Below are positions 23,358 through 32,010 of a stretch of DNA of 32,649 bases, in pieces. Source of the DNA: Acidobacteriota bacterium (GTDB lineage Bacteria > Acidobacteriota > Blastocatellia > Pyrinomonadales > Pyrinomonadaceae); NCBI GenBank assembly GCA_019247455.1, contig JAFAOW010000012.1, positions 1 to 32,649 on the forward strand. Direction: 5' to 3'. Position numbers and translations under genes: made by a program. Below the pieces are notes generated by a model. The model had not been told where the DNA came from, did no database searches, and saw only the letters and a list, made by a program, of their open reading frames with translations. How positions within the stretch are numbered: the stretch's first letter is position 1; each line of letters starts with the position of its first letter.

Positions 23358-23485
23358 CGGAAGATATTAATTTGTCTTAATGTTCTGTGCAAGCGTATTC
23401 ATTTCCCCTTATAACTAGGACCCTTTATACTCTAGGTTTTGCAGGAAGCTTAATGTTTTCGGTTTTCAGCGTATCGGGCAGGCTT

Positions 23486-23514
23486 GGTATGATGAAACCA
23501 AACGCAGTCATACC
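23486..23514. promoter_or_regulatory. Inverted repeat in the LysR-sdhC intergenic region
   Basis: GGTATGA (23486-23492) and TCATACC (23508-23514) form a perfect 7-bp inverted repeat with a 15-base gap, so centres lie about two helical turns apart. The left arm overlaps TATGAT (23488-23493), a good -10 candidate for sdhC. Its position makes it an operator candidate for the divergent LysR protein. Confidence 0.4.
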
Positions 23515-23540
23515 GGTGCAGGCAACCGTTTCTTGAGAGA

Positions 23541-24263
23541 ATGGCCATTCGCTTTAGCACAACTTTCCTATTGAGGAAGCTTCATCAGCTGACGGGGATC
23601 GTTCCGCTCGGGCTGTTTTACTTCGTTCACGTTTACACCAATTCGGAGGCGCTGAACGGTCCGAAGGTCTTTAATGACCACGTGCAGGACATCCATAACA
23701 TGGCGTACCTGCTGTTCATCGAGGTGTTCGGGATATTCCTCCCGCTGCTTTTCCATTCGATCTATGGCGTGATCATCTCGGGGGAAGCGAAGTTCAATGT
23801 GATGAGTTATGGGTATGGGCGAAACTGGTTCTACCTCCTCCAGCGGATCACGGGCGGGTATCTGTTCCTCTTCCTTCTATTCCACATCCTGAACTTCAGG
23901 TTTGGATTGATCCCCGGCCTTAACATGACCCCCGTCGCAGGACACGCAGATCAGGCTTACTCGATCGTGTCAGGGGAATTTCAGAGTGCCGCTATTCTGA
24001 GCGTTTATATTCTCGGTGTGCTCGCGACCGCATGGCACTTGGCGTACGGGTTCTTCTTGTTTGCGGTAGATTGGGGCATTGTGATCGGGCAAAAGGCCCA
24101 GCGCGTGACGCTCGCCGGGTCGCTGATGCTGGCCCTGCTGCTTGGCGTTGTTGGGGTAAATGCCGTGTTTGCTTTCCGCAGGCCATGTGGATTGCTGCCT
24201 CAGGCTTTATGCGAAGCCCCTCGAGTGAATCCCCCCGGAGGATCGGGAGCGACCAAATTCTAG
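23541..24263 (+). CDS. sdhC: Succinate dehydrogenase cytochrome b subunit (SdhC)
   Basis: This is the membrane anchor of complex II, of the five-helix, two-heme type found in Bacillus and many non-proteobacterial phyla. The 240-residue protein has five hydrophobic segments. Histidines 15, 30, 72, 115 and 166 lie in or near them, matching the spacing of the heme ligands of the B. subtilis protein (28, 70, 113, 155). It carries electrons from the SdhB iron-sulfur clusters to menaquinone or another quinone. The last ~30 residues (Pro/Arg/Gly-rich, from about 208) are not typical of the family and may simply be a soluble tail. It is the first gene of sdhCAB; sdhA begins 2 bases after its stop. 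Confidence 0.9.
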   Translation: MAIRFSTTFLLRKLHQLTGIVPLGLFYFVHVYTNSEALNGPKVFNDHVQDIHNMAYLLFIEVFGIFLPLLFHSIYGVIISGEAKFNVMSYGYGRNWFYLLQRITGGYLFLFLLFHILNFRFGLIPGLNMTPVAGHADQAYSIVSGEFQSAAILSVYILGVLATAWHLAYGFFLFAVDWGIVIGQKAQRVTLAGSLMLALLLGVVGVNAVFAFRRPCGLLPQALCEAPRVNPPGGSGATKF

Positions 24264-24265
24264 GT

Positions 24266-26140
24266 ATGGCTACTGGATCAAAGATAGCGATCGTTGGCGG
24301 GGGCCTTGCCGGCCTCGCTGCGGCAATGAAGATCGCGGAAGCAGGTCATGAGGTCGACCTTATCTCGGTCGTGCCGGTCAAGCGTTCGCACTCGGTGTGT
24401 GCACAAGGCGGTATCAACGGAGCGGTCAATACGAAGGGCGAGGGAGATTCGACCGCGAAGCATCTCGATGACACCGTTTATGGCGGTGATTTTCTCGCGA
24501 ACCAACCGCCCGTTAAGCGCATGTGCGACATGGCGCCGCAGATAATCTATCTTTTCGATCGGATGGGCGTGCCATTCTCCCGGACGAAAGAGGGACTCAT
24601 GGATTTTCGCCGCTTTGGCGGGACCTTGCATCACCGAACGGCGTTCTCGGGTGCATCCACGGGGCAGCAACTGCTTTATGCGCTGGATGAACAGGTGCGG
24701 AAGTGGGAAGTCGCGGGAAAGGTCAATAAATACGAGGGTTGGGAGATGCTCTCGTTGGTGCTCGACGATCACCAGGTCTGCCGCGGTCTCGTCGCCATGA
24801 ATCTGCAGACGCTGGAGCTCAAGTCATTCGCGGCCGACGCCGTCATTATGGCGACGGGAGGCCCCGGCCTCATATTCGGCAAATCAACTAACTCGATGAC
24901 CTGCACGGGCAGTGCAACGGCCGCATGTTACCAACAGGGTGCGCGCTACGCTAATGGCGAGTTCATTCAAGTTCACCCGACGTCCATCCCGGGCGAAGAC
25001 AAGCTTCGCCTGATGAGCGAATCCGCGCGCGGCGAGGGCGGGCGCGTTTGGGTGCCCAAGGCAGACGGCGATACACGAAACCCGCGCGATATTCCCGAGA
25101 ACGAGCGCTGGTATTTCCTCGAGGAAAAATATCCAGCGTACGGGAACCTCGTCCCACGCGATATCGCAACACGTGAGATCTTCCAGGTCTGTCTCGAAGG
25201 ACACGGCGTTGCTGGCGAGAATCAGGTCTATCTTGATCTTACGCATATTCCGGCGGAGGTTCTTACCGAACGTCTGGGGGCGATCCTCGAGATCTACGAG
25301 ATGTTCGTAGGTGACGATCCGCGATTCGTGCCGATGCGGATATTCCCGGGGGTTCATTACTCGATGGGTGGGTTGTGGGTCGATTTTGAGCAGAGGACGA
25401 ACATTCCTGGACTCTTTGCCGCCGGCGAGTGCGATTACTCCATCCATGGTGCGAATCGCTTGGGTGCAAACTCACTCGTCTCGTGTGTTTACGGTGGATT
25501 CACGGCGGCTCCGTCCGCGATCGAATACGCAAAGAATATCGAGCGGGGTAGGACCGAAACGAACGGCATTCACGCATCAGAGCTTCGACGCCAGCAGGAG
25601 ATCAACGACGCTATCATCAAAGGGTCCGGCGGCGAGAATCAGTACAAACTGCACGAAGAGCTGGGGAAGGTAATGACAGATAACGTGACCGTCGTCCGGT
25701 ATAACGATCGCCTACAGGCGACCGATGACAAGATCCGAGAACTGCAGGAACGATCTAAGCGGATCTCGATAAACGACTCGAACCTCTGGGCAACACAGGC
25801 AGTACCCCACGCTCGGCAGTTCCAGAATATGCTTGAGCTTGCTCGCGTGATCACGCTGGGAGCCCTGAACCGAAACGAATCGCGCGGGGCACATTATAAG
25901 CCTGATTTTCCTGAGCGTGATGACGATACTTTCCTCAAGACAACGATCGCCGAATACGCGGCTGAGGCTCCCGTGCTGAGTTACGAGCCGGTCGACATAT
26001 CGCTTATTCAGCCAAGGAAACGGGACTACTCCTCAGGTAAGAAAACATCACCTCCGGGCACGGCCGATCGTCCGACCGGAGTTAAGGAGACCCGGCCAAA
26101 CGATCCGGCCAATAAGGAAGAATTCGGGGTGAAGGAATGA
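24266..26140 (+). CDS. sdhA: Succinate dehydrogenase flavoprotein subunit (SdhA)
   Basis: SdhA oxidises succinate to fumarate with covalently bound FAD. The 624-residue protein begins KIAIVGGGLAGLAAAMKIAE (FAD-binding Rossmann motif), and the flavin-linking histidine is His42 in RSHSVCAQGGINGAV. The substrate-site region FSGASTGQQLLYALDEQ and EFIQVHPTSIPG are present, as are the C-terminal HGANRLGANSLVSCVYGG and the helical domain. I take the ATG at 24266, 2 bases after sdhC; the frame remains open much further upstream inside sdhC, but that part has no flavoprotein character. The C-terminus has a lysine/proline-rich tail. It ends in ATGA shared with sdhB. Confidence 0.95.
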   Translation: MATGSKIAIVGGGLAGLAAAMKIAEAGHEVDLISVVPVKRSHSVCAQGGINGAVNTKGEGDSTAKHLDDTVYGGDFLANQPPVKRMCDMAPQIIYLFDRMGVPFSRTKEGLMDFRRFGGTLHHRTAFSGASTGQQLLYALDEQVRKWEVAGKVNKYEGWEMLSLVLDDHQVCRGLVAMNLQTLELKSFAADAVIMATGGPGLIFGKSTNSMTCTGSATAACYQQGARYANGEFIQVHPTSIPGEDKLRLMSESARGEGGRVWVPKADGDTRNPRDIPENERWYFLEEKYPAYGNLVPRDIATREIFQVCLEGHGVAGENQVYLDLTHIPAEVLTERLGAILEIYEMFVGDDPRFVPMRIFPGVHYSMGGLWVDFEQRTNIPGLFAAGECDYSIHGANRLGANSLVSCVYGGFTAAPSAIEYAKNIERGRTETNGIHASELRRQQEINDAIIKGSGGENQYKLHEELGKVMTDNVTVVRYNDRLQATDDKIRELQERSKRISINDSNLWATQAVPHARQFQNMLELARVITLGALNRNESRGAHYKPDFPERDDDTFLKTTIAEYAAEAPVLSYEPVDISLIQPRKRDYSSGKKTSPPGTADRPTGVKETRPNDPANKEEFGVKE

Positions 26141-26937
26141 TGGACGGCTCACATCACGAGAAAAGACGCCTCGAGAATCCGCCGGCGACGATCAAGTTCA
26201 AGATCCAGCGCCGCGAGCGCGAAGGTGCACCGAGCCGCTATGAGACTTTCGAACTGCAGTATCGGCGTAACTTGAATGTGATATCGGCCCTGATGGAGAT
26301 CCGCAAAAATCCCGTTACGGTCGAGGGCAAACAGACTACGCCCCCCGTTTGGGATATGTCCTGCCTTGAGCAGGTCTGCGGTATCTGCACGATGGTGATA
26401 GACGGCCGCGTAAGGCAGTCATGCTCGGCGTTGATCGACGACCTTCTCTTAGCGTCGGGCGGCGATACGATCACTCTTCAACCGATGTCGAAATTCCCGA
26501 ATGTCCGTGACCTAAAGGTCGATCGATCGAGAATGTTCGGCCACCTGAAACAGGTCCAGGCATGGATCGAGCTCGACGGAACGTACGATCTCGGGCCTGG
26601 TCCTCACATTCCGAATGAGATCGCTCAGGAGCGGTACGCGTATTCACGCTGTATGACGTGTGGATGCTGCCTTGAGGCGTGTCCGCAGTACGACGGCGAT
26701 AATTATATCGGTCCTCAAGCGATCGCGCAGGCACGGCTTTTTAACATGCACCCCACGGGCCGGATCACTGAGGAAGAGCGCCTTAACGGCCTTATGGGCG
26801 ATGATGGGATCACCAACTGCGGAAACGCCCAGAACTGCGTCAAGGTCTGTCCTATGAACATTCCCCTTACAAAAGCTATTTACGAAACTAACCGCGATAT
26901 CACTGTCGACGCTCTTTTTGGTTGGCTGAAAAAGTAA
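26137..26937 (+). CDS. sdhB: Succinate dehydrogenase iron-sulfur subunit (SdhB)
   Basis: SdhB links SdhA to the membrane anchor through three iron-sulfur clusters. The [2Fe-2S] cysteines are 76, 81, 84 and 96 (CLEQVCGICTM...C). The bacterial ferredoxin half has CMTCGCCLEACP (Cys 172, 175, 178, 182) and CGNAQNCVKVCPMNIP. All ligands needed for the three clusters are seen. The 266 residues are normal for the Bacillus-type subunit. The start overlaps the sdhA stop by four bases. Its stop is two bases from the stop of the convergent diguanylate cyclase/phosphodiesterase gene, with no terminator. Confidence 0.96.
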   Translation: MMDGSHHEKRRLENPPATIKFKIQRREREGAPSRYETFELQYRRNLNVISALMEIRKNPVTVEGKQTTPPVWDMSCLEQVCGICTMVIDGRVRQSCSALIDDLLLASGGDTITLQPMSKFPNVRDLKVDRSRMFGHLKQVQAWIELDGTYDLGPGPHIPNEIAQERYAYSRCMTCGCCLEACPQYDGDNYIGPQAIAQARLFNMHPTGRITEEERLNGLMGDDGITNCGNAQNCVKVCPMNIPLTKAIYETNRDITVDALFGWLKK

Positions 26938-26939
26938 GG

Positions 26940-28745
26940 TCACATGGTCATTCCCATATGTTCCTCTGCCGCGAAGGGCACTATACCCTTCGCATCGCCC
27001 TTTCCCCTCTCAGCGATGAAGGCCTTGGCCTCGCGCGCGCTCAACGGTTTGGAAAAGTAATAACCCTGTCCGTATTCACAGTTTAACTTTGAAAGCTCGA
27101 TGAGCTGATCCGTGTTTTCGATCCCTTCGGCCACCACCTTCATCTTGAGGTTTTGTGCGAGACGTACGATCGTGTTCACGATCTCGCGATGTTCTTCACT
27201 CTGTACCATGCGGCGGATAAACGAGCGGTCGATCTTGAGATAGTGAACAGGAAGGCGGTGAAGATAGCTTAGCGACGAGTAGCCTGTCCCGAAGTCGTCA
27301 AGACAAATGTCGATACCGAGTTCCTGAAGCTTACCCAGGATGGCGACGGCAAGCTCAGTATTCTCCATGATGTGGCTTTCGGTGATCTCGAGTTTCAAAG
27401 AGCGTGGATCGAGGCCGGTCTCCCGCAGCTTCGCAGCGATCTTCTCCGCAAGATCCAGCTGAAGGAATTCCTTCGACGAAAGGTTGACGCTCATTACGAG
27501 ATCCGACGCCGCGCCGATCTTGGAACGCCAGTCGCAAAGCTGTCGGCAACTCTGATCGATCACCATTTGGCCCAATTTCATGATCAAGCCGTTCTCTTCC
27601 GCGACAGGGATGAATTCTTCAGGCGGTATCAATCCGCGTTCGGGATGCAGCCATCTCACGAGCGCTTCAAATCCAAAAAGAGCACCGGTCTGAAGGCTGA
27701 GTATTGGCTGATACACTACGCTGAACTGGCCCTGCTCCATCGCCGCCCGCATTTCAGTCTCGATCTGGAGACGGCGGCTCGCGTGCTTGTGCATCGCAGT
27801 GTCGAATATCGCGTATTGAGCCTTCCCTTTCGATTTTGCAGTGTACATCGCGATGTCGGCGGCACGAAGCATTTCGTCGGCACTTTTGGGACATGAAGTG
27901 CTAAGCGCGATGCCTATGCTGGTCGATGTAAATATCTCGCGTCCGCCCAGATCAAACGACGTCTTGAGATCATTTTGGATCCGCTCGGCGATCAAAAGCG
28001 CCTCAGCGGTATCGGCAAGCTCTGAGACAAGAATGGCGAATTCATCTCCACCGAGCCGTGCGATCAGGTCGCCTGCCCGCGTGCAGTTCTCCAAGCGGCG
28101 AGCGATGTACTGGAGAAGATGATCACCCTCAGCATGCCCTAGCGAATCATTGATGACCTTGAACCTGTCAAAGTCGAGATAAAGCACTGCGAAAGGCCGC
28201 CCTTTTCGGCTTTTGTCATGATTGACCGCCCTCTTGAGGTGGTCCATGAAAAGCATCCTGTTCGCCAGACCCGTGAGCGGGTCGTGAAAAGCATTGTGAA
28301 GGAGCCGTTCTTCAGCCCGTTTGCGATCAGTAACGTCAGTGACTATGCCGAGGCGCGCGTCACGGCCCTCGAAGCTGATAGCGAGGGCGGAGATCTCCAC
28401 GTCAAAGACGGTACCGTCCTTCTTCATATGCCGCGCGTGCCGCGAGACCTCAGCCTCTGTTCCGGAGGCGGCAATGAAGTCCATCAAGTCTTTAACTTCT
28501 TCACCAGGTCGGATGTCGGTGATCGACAACTCGGTGAATTCTTTGCGCGTGAATCCGTAGAGTGCCACGGCGGCGTCATTGACGGCGAGAAACTTTAGGG
28601 TCTCCGCGTCGTGCACCCACATAGGACATGGGTTCCGGTCGAACAAAAGCCGGTATCGCGCTTCGCTCTCGAGAAGTCCCAATATCTGCTGCTCGTGTTC
28701 GCAGCACTTATCGTCGGTAGTATTTTCTTTCTTTGATCGAGACAT
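26940..28745 (-). CDS. PAS-GGDEF-EAL protein (c-di-GMP synthase/phosphodiesterase)
   Basis: The protein makes and/or degrades cyclic di-GMP. A PAS domain (ARYRLLFDRNPCPMWVHD onward) is followed by a GGDEF domain with an intact RLGGDEF active site. RAGD lies exactly five residues before it, the expected inhibitory I-site. An EAL domain with GFEALVRW, ESHIMEN, DDFGTGYSS and KIDRSFI completes the protein. Both catalytic halves look intact. The start is uncertain: I use the ATG at 28745 (MSRSKKENTT), but an in-frame ATG at 28802 adds 19 residues; neither has a ribosome site. A promoter is seen at 28851-28880. With the HD-GYP protein this is the second c-di-GMP enzyme of the window. Confidence 0.93.
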   Translation of the reverse strand: MSRSKKENTTDDKCCEHEQQILGLLESEARYRLLFDRNPCPMWVHDAETLKFLAVNDAAVALYGFTRKEFTELSITDIRPGEEVKDLMDFIAASGTEAEVSRHARHMKKDGTVFDVEISALAISFEGRDARLGIVTDVTDRKRAEERLLHNAFHDPLTGLANRMLFMDHLKRAVNHDKSRKGRPFAVLYLDFDRFKVINDSLGHAEGDHLLQYIARRLENCTRAGDLIARLGGDEFAILVSELADTAEALLIAERIQNDLKTSFDLGGREIFTSTSIGIALSTSCPKSADEMLRAADIAMYTAKSKGKAQYAIFDTAMHKHASRRLQIETEMRAAMEQGQFSVVYQPILSLQTGALFGFEALVRWLHPERGLIPPEEFIPVAEENGLIMKLGQMVIDQSCRQLCDWRSKIGAASDLVMSVNLSSKEFLQLDLAEKIAAKLRETGLDPRSLKLEITESHIMENTELAVAILGKLQELGIDICLDDFGTGYSSLSYLHRLPVHYLKIDRSFIRRMVQSEEHREIVNTIVRLAQNLKMKVVAEGIENTDQLIELSKLNCEYGQGYYFSKPLSAREAKAFIAERGKGDAKGIVPFAAEEHMGMTM

Positions 28746-28850
28746 CGGGTGGGGAGGAGACACCGCTGGCAGGGGCACAGCGAGGCCGGAGGCAAATGTC
28801 ATTCGCGCAGGCAGTGAGGGCGTGATGACACGCGAATCATCACACGGCCT

Positions 28851-28880
28851 ATTTTACACCGCGCAAACGCTATTTAACAA
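28851..28880 (-). promoter_or_regulatory. Sigma70-like promoter of the GGDEF-EAL gene
   Basis: On the minus strand TTGTTA (28880-28875) and TAAAAT (28856-28851) are 18 bases apart. They lie between ispH and the GGDEF-EAL gene, so the latter can be transcribed independently of ispH. The same TTGTTA hexamer is used in the glmM promoter candidate. Confidence 0.55.
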
Positions 28881-28896
28881 TCTTTTTTTATGCGAG

Positions 28897-29763
28897 TTAT
28901 GGTTTAAGAGGGGGTGCTTCTTTTGGACTTAGACTTCGAAGGTGTGCCACGATCTTTTGGATCAACCAGTCAGGGGTAGACGCTCCCGCCGTAACGCCGA
29001 CCCGCTCAACCCCCACGAGATCAGCGGCGTCGATCTCGTCCTCGGTCTCGATCAGGAAGCTCTTTTTGCACTGTTCTTTACAAACCGCAAGCAATTTGAC
29101 GCTATTTGAGGAGTGGCGGCCGCCAATTATGTAAAAAGCGTCGACCATGCCGGCCAAGGCTCGGGCTGCATCCTGCCTGTCGCGGGTGGCAGAGCAGATC
29201 GTGTTGACCACCTGAACTTCATCGTCGGTATGAGATCTGACCGCTTCCGCAGTATCAAAGAAGGTCTTGGCCTTGATCGTGGTTTGAGAGACCACGAGCG
29301 GCCTTCGCAGGCGAGGCAGGCCGGAAACCTCAGTTTCATCCCGGATCACAAAAGCATGGTTCGGGGCATATCCTTTCACTCCGATCATTTCCGGATGATC
29401 GGGGCTTCCTACAACGACTACGTGGCGATCCTCTGCTGCGGCCCGCGCGGCCAGCTTTTGAACCCTTGTAACGAAAGGACAAGTCGCGTCGACAACTTTT
29501 GACGCCTTATCCTCCAGCTCACGCTGCACGTCAGGAGTTACGCCATGAGCACGAATGACGGCTGTTTCGCCCCTACCGATCTGCACAGGCTCGCTGATGG
29601 TCGCAACGCCCTCTGTACTAAGCCGGTCCATTTCCTGTTCGTTGTGAATAAGCGGACCCAAACTCCTGACCGTGTCTCCGGCGGCGATGGCATCCTCAAC
29701 CATCTCCACGGCCCGCTCCACGCCAAAGCAAAATCCGTATTCATCAGCTAACAGTACTTGCAT
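28897..29763 (-). CDS. ispH: 4-hydroxy-3-methylbut-2-enyl diphosphate reductase IspH
   Basis: IspH makes IPP and DMAPP from HMBPP in the last step of the non-mevalonate isoprenoid pathway, using a [4Fe-4S] cluster. The cluster cysteines are 12 (GFCFGVERA), 95 (DATCPFV) and 190 (NTICSATRDRQ). The substrate-site histidines are 40 (LIHN) and 123 (PDHPE), with the acid at 125. GVTAGASTPDWLI near the C-terminus is typical. Length is 288 residues, slightly short of the E. coli enzyme. It is divergent from the GNAT gene and upstream of the GGDEF-EAL gene, which has its own promoter. Confidence 0.95.
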   Translation of the reverse strand: MQVLLADEYGFCFGVERAVEMVEDAIAAGDTVRSLGPLIHNEQEMDRLSTEGVATISEPVQIGRGETAVIRAHGVTPDVQRELEDKASKVVDATCPFVTRVQKLAARAAAEDRHVVVVGSPDHPEMIGVKGYAPNHAFVIRDETEVSGLPRLRRPLVVSQTTIKAKTFFDTAEAVRSHTDDEVQVVNTICSATRDRQDAARALAGMVDAFYIIGGRHSSNSVKLLAVCKEQCKKSFLIETEDEIDAADLVGVERVGVTAGASTPDWLIQKIVAHLRSLSPKEAPPLKP

Positions 29764-29822
29764 TTCAACAAATGTTTAATTATTTTCTAACTGCTCCCGC
29801 AAAGCAAAAACCAGTCTATCAA

Positions 29823-30701
29823 ATGGCTGATACAAACGAAACAACTTCCCGAAGCTGCCGCTTCCTGGACGAATCGTGCTTTACGCAACTGTACGAAACG
29901 TTCATCGAGGCATTTTCCGACTATGTATTTCCGTTCGCGCTTACGGAGCAGCAGTTCAGAAATCACATCAACCTGAACGGCGTCGATCTGACACGGACGG
30001 TGGGGTGTTATGAAAACACCCGATTAGTGGGCTTTTCATTGAATGGATTTGGAACGTGGGACGGGGTTTCGACCGTTTATGATGCGGGCACGGGAGTAAT
30101 ACCGTCGGCCAGGCGGCGCGGCATAAGCGCGGCGATGTTCGAGACGATGCTTCCGGTTTTTAGGAGTGAGGGTGTTAAACAGTTCCTGCTTGAAGTTATT
30201 ACGACGAATACGGCGGCGATCCGGCTTTACGAAAAACTTGGTTTCGAACATTCGCGCGAACTCGCATTGATGCAGTGCGACAAGGTGATCGAGCACAATG
30301 AATCTTCCACGATCGTTGAAGTTCGAGAAATTGCTGACCCTGATTGGGATTTGATGGCTTCCTTCTGGTCGGGGCGGCCCTCGTGGCAGAATTCGGTCGC
30401 GGCAATGAAGCGCAGCCTGACGCTCAAGACCATTCTCGGCGCGTTCGTCGACGATGAACTGGTGGGTTACGTCGCTTCGTCCGCCAATTATGGACGCATC
30501 GCGCAGATGGCCGTCTCTCCGACCCATCGCCATAGAGGAATCGGAAAAGCGCTTCTCAAACGAATTCAGGAGATGACCACTACCGGCTATTCGCTGCAGA
30601 TCATCAATATCGACAAGTCCCTGACCGAAACGATCGGATTTTTTGAGAAGTGCGGATTTTACGAGAGGCTAGCTCAACACGAGATGATGGCCCGTATCTG
30701 A
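29823..30701 (+). CDS. Tandem GNAT-family N-acetyltransferase
   Basis: The protein contains two acetyltransferase folds. The first (about residues 10-160) has the acetyl-CoA loop ARRRGISAAMFE and NTAAIRLYEKLGF. The second (about 165-290) has VSPTHRHRGIGKALLKRI and FFEKCGFYERL. Both keep the Arg/Gln-x-x-Gly-x-Gly/Ala-like loop, so both may bind acetyl-CoA, or one may be structural. The acceptor is unknown. I prefer the ATG at 29823 (MADTNETTS); an in-frame ATG at 29772 adds 17 residues, but it lies only 9 bases from the ispH start. Its TGA is directly followed by the stop of the convergent helicase gene, together forming TGATCA. Confidence 0.82.
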   Translation: MADTNETTSRSCRFLDESCFTQLYETFIEAFSDYVFPFALTEQQFRNHINLNGVDLTRTVGCYENTRLVGFSLNGFGTWDGVSTVYDAGTGVIPSARRRGISAAMFETMLPVFRSEGVKQFLLEVITTNTAAIRLYEKLGFEHSRELALMQCDKVIEHNESSTIVEVREIADPDWDLMASFWSGRPSWQNSVAAMKRSLTLKTILGAFVDDELVGYVASSANYGRIAQMAVSPTHRHRGIGKALLKRIQEMTTTGYSLQIINIDKSLTETIGFFEKCGFYERLAQHEMMARI

Positions 30702-32006
30702 TCACCGGACAGGGTCGCGAAGGACGGCATCGGACGCAGCGGATGCGATGGCGGCTGCTTGAGGGTTGGAAGAACGGAGATTCGCGAGTTGCCGCAAAGC
30801 CTCACCCGTGCGCGACAGGAGGCGGACGAGATCCCCTTCTTCGGCTTTAGTACGGTCCACAAGCTCGTCCCATACCATTCCCTGCGTCCATCGCTCAGCT
30901 GCCGCCGCTGCGGAGTAGTTGATGTCTTCTATGGGTTCGACGCCGTTCTTCCATTCCGCGTTTGAGACGGTCACAACGATGTCCTCGAGATCCGCGAGGA
31001 CCTCATTCATCGAGCGCGATGTCCGCATTTCGCCGTAGCTGCGTTCGGCGTCGGCAGCGACGGCCGCCATCAGGCCCGCTGCATGAGGTAGGCTCAATCC
31101 GTCGAAAAGACCATCCTTCAACGCCTCACCGATAAGCAGCGGCCGGTCGATGCGCAGGTCCGCGAGCCACTTTCCGCTTTCAGTCACCTCTTCCTTTTCA
31201 ATATCCAAGTAGCCGAAGTGATCGAGAACGCGGGCCTTTGCGCGGAAGGGTTCCCAAATCCGTTCTCCTAGCATCTCAGCTCCATCGGAACGTTTCCTGT
31301 CTGCACGCTGCCGCCGGCTATCGCGAAAGGCGTAGCTCTTTTCCGTGATCTCACGGACCTGCTCAAAGCTGCCGAACGCATCCAACAAATTCAGCAAGCT
31401 GATGTAAGTAGCCCGGAACTGGCTCTCAAGAGGATCGGGCGGAGCTTTTAGCAGCTCGGCGATCTTCTTAGGATTCTGAAACTGGCCTGGTACAAGGATG
31501 ACAAAACCAACATTGTCGCGCCCGCGACGACCGGCGCGTCCCGTCATTTGCTGGAGTTCGCTGGCAGTGAGTGGTCGCCAGCCATCATTGCCGCGGGTGT
31601 CCGCGTTACTAATGACGACAGTCCGGGCTGGAAAATCCACTCCCGCCGCGACCGTAGAAGTTGCAAACAGAGCGTTGAGAAGCCCCGCAGACATCATTCG
31701 CTCTATGAGGAGTTTCCAGGAAGGAATATGGCCAGCATGATGAGCGGCAACTCCAGACCGGACGATGAGTCCGGCATGCTTGTGATCTGCGATCTCCGGG
31801 TTTTCAGCAAGGAATTCGTCGAAGATCTCCTTTCTCCTTAGCTGACGCTCTGGATCTGCACGCTGTGATTTGTCTGCCGCTACTTCGGAAGCTGCCTCAT
31901 CGCACCTTCGACGGGTGGGCATGAAAACTATTGCCGGCAGAAGGTCGAAGTTGCGGAGAGCCTTGACCAGCTTCGGAGGTGAGATCTCAGAGCGCCGCGG
32001 GTCCAT
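30702..32006 (-). CDS. Ski2-like helicase, C-terminal half only
   Basis: The 434-residue product begins inside what is normally the second RecA domain of a Ski2/Mtr4-like DExH helicase. It has DLLPAIVFMPTRRRCD (about 21-36), VAAHHAG (86-92), ATSTVAAGVDFPART (115-129) and QMTGRAGRRGRD (153-164), the motifs IV to VI region, then a helical C-terminal domain. Walker A and the DExH box, about 350 residues in relatives, are missing. Upstream there are only 4 bases to the stop of the DUF1345 gene, so no room exists for the missing half. Either the gene is an N-terminally deleted pseudogene kept open, or a stand-alone half-helicase that works with a separate partner. Alone it cannot be an ordinary ATP-driven helicase. 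Confidence 0.8.
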   Translation of the reverse strand: MDPRRSEISPPKLVKALRNFDLLPAIVFMPTRRRCDEAASEVAADKSQRADPERQLRRKEIFDEFLAENPEIADHKHAGLIVRSGVAAHHAGHIPSWKLLIERMMSAGLLNALFATSTVAAGVDFPARTVVISNADTRGNDGWRPLTASELQQMTGRAGRRGRDNVGFVILVPGQFQNPKKIAELLKAPPDPLESQFRATYISLLNLLDAFGSFEQVREITEKSYAFRDSRRQRADRKRSDGAEMLGERIWEPFRAKARVLDHFGYLDIEKEEVTESGKWLADLRIDRPLLIGEALKDGLFDGLSLPHAAGLMAAVAADAERSYGEMRTSRSMNEVLADLEDIVVTVSNAEWKNGVEPIEDINYSAAAAAERWTQGMVWDELVDRTKAEEGDLVRLLSRTGEALRQLANLRSSNPQAAAIASAASDAVLRDPVR

Positions 32007-32010
32007 ACGA

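Noticed and set aside
24032-24265. Upstream in-frame extension of sdhA inside sdhC
   Set aside because: Its sequence is an out-of-frame shadow of sdhC; flavoprotein homology starts exactly at the ATG at 24266.
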